In this document: positions 56,529 to 64,000 of the stretch, one piece after another
How positions within the stretch are numbered: the stretch's first letter is position 1
Layout of the letters: each line of letters starts with the position of its first letter
Origin: Chlorops oryzae
Lineage: Eukaryota > Arthropoda > Insecta > Diptera > Chloropidae
Direction of reading: 5' to 3'
Assembly (NCBI GenBank): GCA_020466095.1
Contig: CM035807.1
Location: 16,788,985-16,852,984, forward strand
DNA length: 64,000 nucleotides
Position numbers and translations under genes: made by a program
The notes under the pieces: generated by a model
The model's database searches: none
Seen by the model: only the letters and a program-made list of their open reading frames with translations
What the model was told of the DNA's origin: nothing

Positions 56529-58953
56529 AAACTTTTTTTACAGGTCTTATTGAGATCTATCTTCAGTGCTTACATGGAAACTGCATTCAAAATTCAAAGT
56601 GAACTTAAGCTATTTATCCTGAAAATCGGGTTGAATAAAACCGTTTATTAATATCGCTTTTGTGCCGATGGCTAAACAAATCATATTCTGTAAATTGCAG
56701 TAAAATACGGGGGTTTTTTTTTTTTTTTTTTTTTTTGGAAAAATTTTATTTCCGCATCGGAGCACATTTATGATTGGCTTTGATTTTACAATCATAACCA
56801 AAAAGATTTTTTATTTCACAATTAAATGTGATTTAAAATGCATTTCAGCATCATTGATGCGGTAATTTAATAATAATTCCATGAAATCTCACCTGCAAGG
56901 AGAATTCAAAGAGCCTTTGTTGCGTTTAAGGCAATAGAATTAAACAAAGGCAATGACAAAATCATTAAATTCCTATCGTAAAACGAAAATTAAGTATTTA
57001 AATTTCTTTGCACGATAAATATGGGCATGCGATAAATAAATTTCATATTTAATGGAACCATAAATGTACATATTTATGGATTCAAAAGTGGTCGTACTGT
57101 GAGTATATTTCTTTTATGTATACACCTTGAAACCCAAGGATCCTTGCAGTAGTGAAGGTTTGAATTCTTGATTCTTTGTCAAATGATTTTGGGACCTCAA
57201 AATGATCCCCGACAGGAAATAATAGTTTTCCAACAAAATTTTTCAGAGCCAAGACTTCTAATGAAGGCTTTAAAAGTGGTTCAAATAAAGGCGTCCATGC
57301 CATGACATTCTCATGAGTCGAAATTCTGCTAACAGAAGAACGCGGAGAATCGCTAAATTATTTCAAACAAAATGAGTGAAGAAAGTATCCGAAGATCAGG
57401 ATACGTGATATTCTTGGTCAACTATAATACCATATAAGAAAGGTGTCAGGAGAAAATCGAAAGTTCACTCTCTAAAAATATGGATATGTGCCCTTTAAAG
57501 AATCAACTTCAATGGATCTAGATAAATGTAGATGCCGAAGATACAACTTTATGGAGCAAAACATAGAAGAGATAAAACCATGTCCGTGGTCGGCATAGAA
57601 GGTGGTGACAAGAATTTCAGCAGTTGATTTTATTACTACTTAACTATGATTGACCTTTTAATTTCCTCTTTTTGAAGGGACGCAAGAAAGCAGAAATAGA
57701 AAGCGGCCTCCGAGGAAACTTTATTTCGACTAAACTTACATTTAGGTAGTTCATATATAATATGAATCTAAATTTTTTTTATTTGTTTAGTTTTTTTTTT
57801 GCTATTGTATCTAGGTTATTTTGCCTGCTGAATGGACTTCATTTTTCCGCTTACTTTGTTGATATGTCTTTATCTCTTTAATCGAACTAAAAAATTATTA
57901 TTCACGTATTTTGACCGTTTACTAAGCCAACTAATTTATTCATTTCGTTTCGCATTTTTACGCAATTTGTTTAACGCCCGAACTGCAAAGAAACGAACAC
58001 CTGAACAGGCAACGCCTCATAGTTTTTCTGCAACTCTTTTATTCGTTTTTGGTTTTTTTTTTAACATTTTCTTTTGTGAAGTAAAAGGTTTTTTCTTATA
58101 ACTCCTAATTTAAATTGATCGCCGACCTTCACGAGCAAGTCTCATTGTTCACTTTGCATTCGAAAAATATTTTTCGTTTTTATTGTTCAAACTTTAAAGC
58201 GAAACAAAACAAAACAAAAAAAAAAAAGGTGGAACATAACCTTGACCGCCATGGCTAGAGATGGACTAATTAAGCACTTGTTCAATTTTAACGGCGAATA
58301 AAAATTCTTTCTGCAGCCACAGATTCGGACTTGATTTTTCGTGCCTCTAACGAGTGTATATACAACAACAATCGCTGATATCAATTTCAATACTAATGAA
58401 TTGGGTTAAAAATTATTTTTTTTTTTAAATACTAACCCATTCAGAGACGCTCCATGGGCTTCTTTCAATGACTTATTGTATCGAGATGACGGCTTGTGTG
58501 TTATCTTTTTAATTAAATGTTTGTAAAATATCAATTCAATTATACCGTTAGCGTTACTATTGCTTTCGCTTGGCTAAAAAAAAAAGAACGTATAAAGTCA
58601 ATATAAAACTAGTGACATTTACGTAGAAAGAAATATCTAAAGCCGTCGTAATATCGACAAACTAATACAATATTATTCCCCATTTTGTACAAAAACAGAT
58701 GGTAGATACAATAGTGAACTCACTACTCTCTTACTACTCCCAAACTAGTCACAAGTATGCCAGCACTGACCCACTGTGAATTCAACTATTGTTCCACCAC
58801 TCAATAATCTAAGAGTAAACCTCTTTTGGTAATTTTATGATCAATTAAGCAGCCAAAAAAAAAATAAAATAATAAATAAATAAAAGTGTCAGAACCAGGG
58901 GTCTCACTATCCTCACAGCTTATATGTTTTCAGTGACTCACTATGCTTATTAT
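56529..58953. other. Noncoding stretch
   Basis: No gene recognised. T-run at 56713-56736; otherwise mixed AT-rich sequence. The frames around 57082-57303 and 57832-58101 show no domain. Confidence 0.35.
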
Positions 58954-59186
58954 CAGCCCTATTCTAAATGAATCTTCCGCGGGGATTTTTCCCCTAGAAA
59001 CTTTTCTCCGCGAAAAAAGGAAGTGTTCCAAGCATCAATAAAGAATAGCATATGATGACCTCTATTTAAAAATAATCGATATTCTTGCTCCCTTTATATT
59101 CCCTTCCCAGTGTGCCTTGAAAGAGCGGATTTTTTTTTTTCAAATCCGAACGGAAAAATTCCCCGGGAATATTTAGAATCAAGCTG
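58954..59186. mobile_element. 233-bp inverted-repeat element
   Basis: Left end CAGCCCTATTCTAAATGAAT; right end is the complement of CAGCTTGATTCTAAATATTC. The inverted similarity continues into CGGGGA(A/T)TTTTTCC. No clear target duplication. Confidence 0.65.
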
Positions 59187-62100
59187 CATATGTTTTCGCT
59201 GAATCCGAGTTAAAGGTTTGTAGCTCTATCGGCTCCAGGTTCAGACATGGTCACAAAAATCATCCTCGAGCGGGGTTGGTTTTTTTTTTTTTTTTTTTTT
59301 TGAGGTTTTGGTGAATATTAGAGGTCTATAGACCTCAAATAAGGATTCAATAACCCCTTAAACATGTACCAAGGATAGTGAGAGGCTTTGACACTGTGTT
59401 ATCGAAATATTAGTCTGTATGTCATTTCGACAGACATTCTAGACTTCAACATACTCAGGCTCATTGTCTCCAACCTAGTTGAAATATTTTGAAGGTTTAA
59501 ACTTTCCATTGATAGTCTTGAGGAGATTTTAAACCAGATTTATTAATTTTATAAGAAATTTTTTTTAAATTTCCAACATAGCCAAAGTATTTTTTGACAA
59601 ACTGCCATGAAGACTGTAGGAATATATTAGAGAATTTAAACTTTCGAAGCGCTTAAACCGCTACGACCCTCAAAGTCTAGTCAATAATCGTTGAAGAACT
59701 ACCACAAAGAATGCGGAACCATCCTCCTGAACAAATTAAAACATCATCAATTGCTGCGCTGTTCCTAAGAGCACCAGCATAAATAACGATATGGTTTAAG
59801 CCTTGACTAAACTTTTCGAAGGCCCATTATAGTGTATACGATTGAGCCTTCACGATATTTTCGACAACATAAATCGAGGTACGATTTGAGTGAATTTTCA
59901 ACGACTTTATATCGATTTAAATTAGAATTTTTAAAACTTGAATGCATTCCTCTAAAGAAAAGTGACTCCAATCTAAAAATAAGTATATTTATTGTTTATT
60001 TTTAATTTCGCTTTCAGGTTCTCTGCATTGGAAATCCCGATGCTTAATCGTAACTTGGTCATTATCCTTTTTGATAAAGGAGAAACTACGTTCTAAAGCA
60101 CACGACTATAGGTTCTATTTTTATAGGTTCTATTAGTATATAGTTTCCAATCTAATATTAAATAAATTCTTAAAACAAACTTGAATAACCCAAAAAAAAA
60201 AAAAAAAATAACCGCCTTCGATTTCATATAAAATGAAAATTTGTGCGCACTCCACAGCCGCCTTCGCACGACAACAAGCAAATAAAAATTAACATTCGAA
60301 AAACATAAAAACCATTTTATGACTATTTTGAAGCGCTATCGAACAAAACGATCCAGACACACATTAACGCAACTGTCCTGACTACTCTCGCGAGTGGGGG
60401 GGAGGCGGCAATTTATTCGCAAGGAAGGGATTTCAAAAGCACATTCCAAACAAATTTGATATTATGATGATTGCCCACGCCAACCGCCTGACCGCCCGGA
60501 CAGTTCAAGAGTGAACAACAAGCTTATCAGGGGGAAATGAAACTAAAATTAGCAGGGGGGAGGAAAAAGGAAAGAAAAAGGAAAATAAGAAAAAAAAACA
60601 AGAACAGGACGAAGAGCAACAACGGTCAGCCAAATAGGCAATTTTTGAATTCGGCTTTCGTTTATGCAAATGAGCAAAGGAGAAATTGAAATGCAGCGTT
60701 AAAGTCCGTCCGTCCGGCCTCAGTTTATTCACATTAACCGGAACGTCGACAGGAGCGGAGCAGCTTGACTTCCTTTCTTTATATTATTTTTTTTTATTTT
60801 ATTTTTTTGTGTCCCGATGACGCTCACACTCATCGGAATGCGGTGACTTCCTCACGTCTTGTTGCTCACGCACGGTTTGAGCGTTATGCTTTGTGTGCTT
60901 GTTACATCCATAAAATTGGCTAAAAGCTATTGGCCATTTCAGCATATCGCAGTATGTAATCTGGAGCGAGCGTGCAAACAGCTAGCAAGAATGATGAAAA
61001 AAAAAAAAATTGGAAAAAAGAGGAAAAAAAGAATAGATGATTTCTTACCAAGGAAAACGAAAGGAGAAAAGCATTTGAGGTATTTTTACACGCTTTGCGT
61101 GTGTTTGTGTGTGTGTGTGTCTATAAGATTGTGTGTCTTTTGGCTCATCGTAATTAAATTATAGTCCAAATGACTTGGCTTGGTCAACAACTTTGCTAAT
61201 TTAAGGCGAAACATAGCGACACGCCCTGTCATGTTTTCTTCGACTTTTATTCCTTGGAATAAACATTTTTTTTTTCTTTTCTTTTGAAATATGGCTCGGA
61301 CGACAATAGAGCTTGGTGGAGGGCAATTTTGTTTCCTTTGGCGTCTTCTTTTGCAACTTTTCATCAAGTTAATGCACGTATGGAATTACTAATCGAAGGA
61401 ATCGGAGAGGATTTCAGCTGCATTTTATAGCCAATAATCCACGAGAATTTGTTTCGATTTTAAAGTCCCTTTTTTTTTACCTAGAATTCAGTTTTCTTAG
61501 AATTCTTAGAATCTTCTTACAAATGAGAATTTCGAAGGGATTCACTTTCATGTGAATATCGAACTTACGGAATGATTTTTCAAAAATCTTATAAGAATTC
61601 AATTCAATCAAAAATTTAATCTTTTTGTCCGTGGTTACTTATTTTAGACTGCAATAAAAGCATCTCTCCGATCATGAAGAGTTCAACTTACCGAAAAGGA
61701 GTACTCTAGGGTTGCTGAGAATATAACTAGGCAAAATTTTGAGTGTTTTAAATGTGAGAATTGATAAGAAATTGAGTAGCAACAACAAAAAGCTGTGTTA
61801 AAAAGTTTAGAACACTGGTACAAATGGAACAATTTGCCTCTTCATGGAATCTATATCGTGAAGCAGTTAGATTTCGGAGTGGTTAATTTTCAATGACAGC
61901 TCATGTCAAAAATATAACATCGGTAGGTAAATAAAAAAGTAGTCATGGTATTTTAATGACTAGTCGGGAGTAGTTAGAAAATAGCATATTAATACAGGAA
62001 ATGAACATGGGTTCCTCGAAAGGTTATTGTCAAAGTTTTCGTTAGTTTATGTTATTCATTATATACTATTTTTACTTAATGATTATAAATATTTCTTGCG

Positions 62101-63616
62101 TGAGAATCGGTATGGTCTAGTTCTCTCTGAGGTGAAAGAAATTGTATGAAGGTGTACCGTGATACTCTAATTGTTTTTAAGCCTAATACAAATGGCGCAA
62201 TAGATCTATTGCTTAAAAGAGCTTTTATATAAGTGAGACTTTTTTTATTTCAATTGTATTCATTCAATTTAAAAGATTTATTAATATAGCAAGTAATAAT
62301 TTTATGTTTGTAAATGATCGAGAAATAGTTAGACAGACGTATGAATTCCAACGTGACATTATTGCAAGACTAGAATTTGAAAATAAGATGATCTGAATAA
62401 AGATTTCGAAGCGGACAAAAAACTTTCATATAAAGCTGAACCCTTAAAAATTTACTATAGATCTTGTTAAGGAGGTTTTTATTGTTGAGAAATTTATGAA
62501 TTTTCATACCCCATAAATCAATTGATGAATTCCTCAAATAAAAATATGGCGATCCTGCCAGTAAAATCTTTCAATTCGAGTTAACAAAGGAATTTTTAAA
62601 TCCTAAAGTATGTATCGCTAAGGGCAATTCTTCTGTGTTCGAGGAACTGCTTCAAATTGTCCAAATTAATCCGTTACATAAATATAAGTAAGTTATCTGT
62701 TACTTTGAATCCCCACTCCGATTATTGTTTTTTTCTTAAGTTAATTTCACTTCTTGTATTTCTGCAGGTATGTACTTATTTTAAGAGAGAACATTTGTTG
62801 GGCTTAAGTATACATTAAAAATTTTTAAATTTCAGTGGGATTGAGAAGCTATCTCAACAACTTCTTTGGCCAAGAGTAAAAACCAAAATAATACATGGGA
62901 TATTATACACGAATTGACCCTACACATCATACCTATGACATTGGGGAAATGTTGTTAGGCGATTTCAAAAATCGACATCTTTGGAAAAACATCCTTTTTT
63001 TATTAATGCAATTTTTATATTTCAGGCCTAAAATCAAAGCTAAAAATAAATCTGACGAGTGTCAACATCACTGTGGAGTTTCCCATAATCAGAAATGAAC
63101 AGGGGTGTTATAGTAAGTCAAGGCTGGTAATTTTATATAGGAAATACATATTGGAGAAGTTTCTTACACACAGAAAAATATGACCACATAAAATCGATAA
63201 GATCCCCTTATTGAGCGATTTTATAGAGAAATCTTCTTGAACTATATGAACGATGTGCTTTTTCCATATAGAAAACTCTTTGAATGCATAGAGAAAATCT
63301 TATTGAAACATTTTAATAGATATCCTCATATATTTAATGTGAATATCTCATTATTTCTGTTGAAGAATATGGAAAACTTCTTGATATAGTCAAATAATAA
63401 GGTGAGCATATCAATCAAACTATGTGACATTCTTATAAAAGTGACCTTTTGATAAGTTATCCTTATTGCTTTAAGAAGAAGCCTTTTTAATATAAAAAGC
63501 AAGACTTATTGATTTAAAAAAGTATATGAATTCCGTATTCATTCCATAGTTTAAAAAGACAGATCAGTTTTTTTTGCACTTACATTGATATAATCAATCT
63601 AGCAAGCTGAAATCGT
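59187..63616. other. Noncoding stretch
   Basis: No gene recognised. T-run at 59280-59300, A-runs at 60190, 60592 and 60998, TG repeat at 61099-61120, and generally AT-rich DNA. Frames are short and without domains. Confidence 0.35.
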
Positions 63617-63690
63617 ATCTCGCGATGGCGTAGTTGAAGTGTGCTAGACTTGTAATCTGGAAGGTCCGAGTTCGAACCCCGCCACAGGCC
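63617..63690 (+). other. tRNA-like sequence (Thr-TGT-like), probably a pseudogene or SINE head
   Basis: An A-box-like TGGCGTAGTTGAAG and a B-box-like GAGTTCGAACCCC are spaced as in a tRNA, and between them CTAGA-CTTGTAA-TCTGG forms an anticodon arm with TGT. The T-stem is mismatched and the acceptor arms do not pair, so a functional tRNA is unlikely. Confidence 0.4.
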
Positions 63691-63929
63691 AAAGAAGTTG
63701 TGTAAAAATTAAGGATAAAACGGAGAGCAGCAGAAAGTAAGTTGGACACGAACCAATAAAAACAAGTTGCTTTCGTCAGGCCTTTCCGAAACGTCACGCA
63801 TAAGCTCTTTCAATAAATTCCTATAGAATCTTTTTTTTAAATTTTTTAAGCATAAAACTTCGGTAAAATCTTTTATTTCCCAGTTTTTCAAATAATGTAA
63901 ATGTTAAATTATCTACTTTTCCAAAAAAA

Positions 63930-63991
63930 AATCGACGCTCGCTGGAGAAGGGATCGAACCCGCCGACCTGGTTTTTACAAGAATTCATATC
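63930..63991 (-). other. Second tRNA-like fragment
   Basis: On the minus strand CTTGTAAAAACCAGGTCGGCG is followed by GGGTTCGATCCC, a good B-box. The anticodon loop text CTTGTAA matches the 63617-63690 sequence, so both may derive from the same tRNA-Thr-like source. The A-box region is not recognisable. Confidence 0.35.
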
Positions 63992-64000
63992 AAAATAATA

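Noticed and set aside
55388..56651. Several 62-136-codon frames of Leu, Ile, Tyr and Ser
   Set aside because: They are direct translations of the ATCTTATTAT minisatellite.
63617..63690. Functional tRNA-Thr(TGT)
   Set aside because: T-stem mismatches and no pairing of acceptor arms; kept only as tRNA-like.

Overview
The window is nuclear DNA from an insect, most likely a higher fly. It is AT-rich, has very short introns with GT/AG ends, and carries many DNA transposons and non-LTR retrotransposon remnants. It also has a cuticle-type gene of the Vajk kind (known in Drosophila) and a mariner element. There is no bacterial, organellar or rRNA content. Protein-coding density is very low: I can support five cellular genes, three of them clearly intact among the Kazal copies plus the Vajk-like gene, and one broken.

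Region 1 (about 0.86-22.5 kb) is a head-to-tail segmental duplication of four units, A-D. Each unit ends in a small secreted cysteine-rich gene with the same three-exon structure (ATGs at 3182, 9207, 12973 and 21482), the same TATAAAAA box about 66 bp upstream of the ATG, and the same AATAAA signal. The proteins have a signal peptide, a reduced Kazal-like half and a fuller Kazal-like domain in a phase 1-1 exon, which suggests secreted protease inhibitors or derivatives of them. Copy 2 is broken by a one-base insertion. Copies 3 and 4 are intact and differ mainly by replacement changes. The long spacers hold transposon insertions that differ between units, so the sister units act as empty-site controls: a 703-bp element with an 8-bp duplication in A, two elements in B, a TA-flanked 520-bp element in C, an hAT-like element nested in a retrotransposon remnant between C and D, and a dead mariner plus a Tc1-like element in D.

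Region 2 (about 22.5-52.5 kb) has no gene I recognise apart from transposon-derived reading frames. It contains a degenerate TTCGGACTC tandem array split by an hAT-like element, several hairpin elements (notably a 1.06-kb near-palindrome at 38.9-40.0 kb), a family of short pogo-like elements ending in CAGTGTA, a family of hAT-like elements with CATATTGG target duplications, an element with long inverted arms around a conserved transposon-type reading frame (33.6-34.8 kb), retrotransposon tails, and an approximately 120-bp tandem repeat at 50.3-50.9 kb.

Region 3 (52.5-53.85 kb, minus strand) is a complete two-exon Vajk-like gene with a textbook TATA plus Inr promoter. It encodes a secreted, Val/Lys/Pro/Tyr-repeat, His-tailed protein, probably cuticular.

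Region 4 (53.9-64 kb) is noncoding and includes a 1.4-kb minisatellite based on a 10-bp ATCTTATTAT unit, a short inverted-repeat element, and two tRNA-like remnants near the right edge. Several places (19.4-20.1, 35.0-35.5, 41.6-42.3 and 48.3-49.1 kb) look like indel-ridden second copies or unpolished sequence and may be assembly artefacts.
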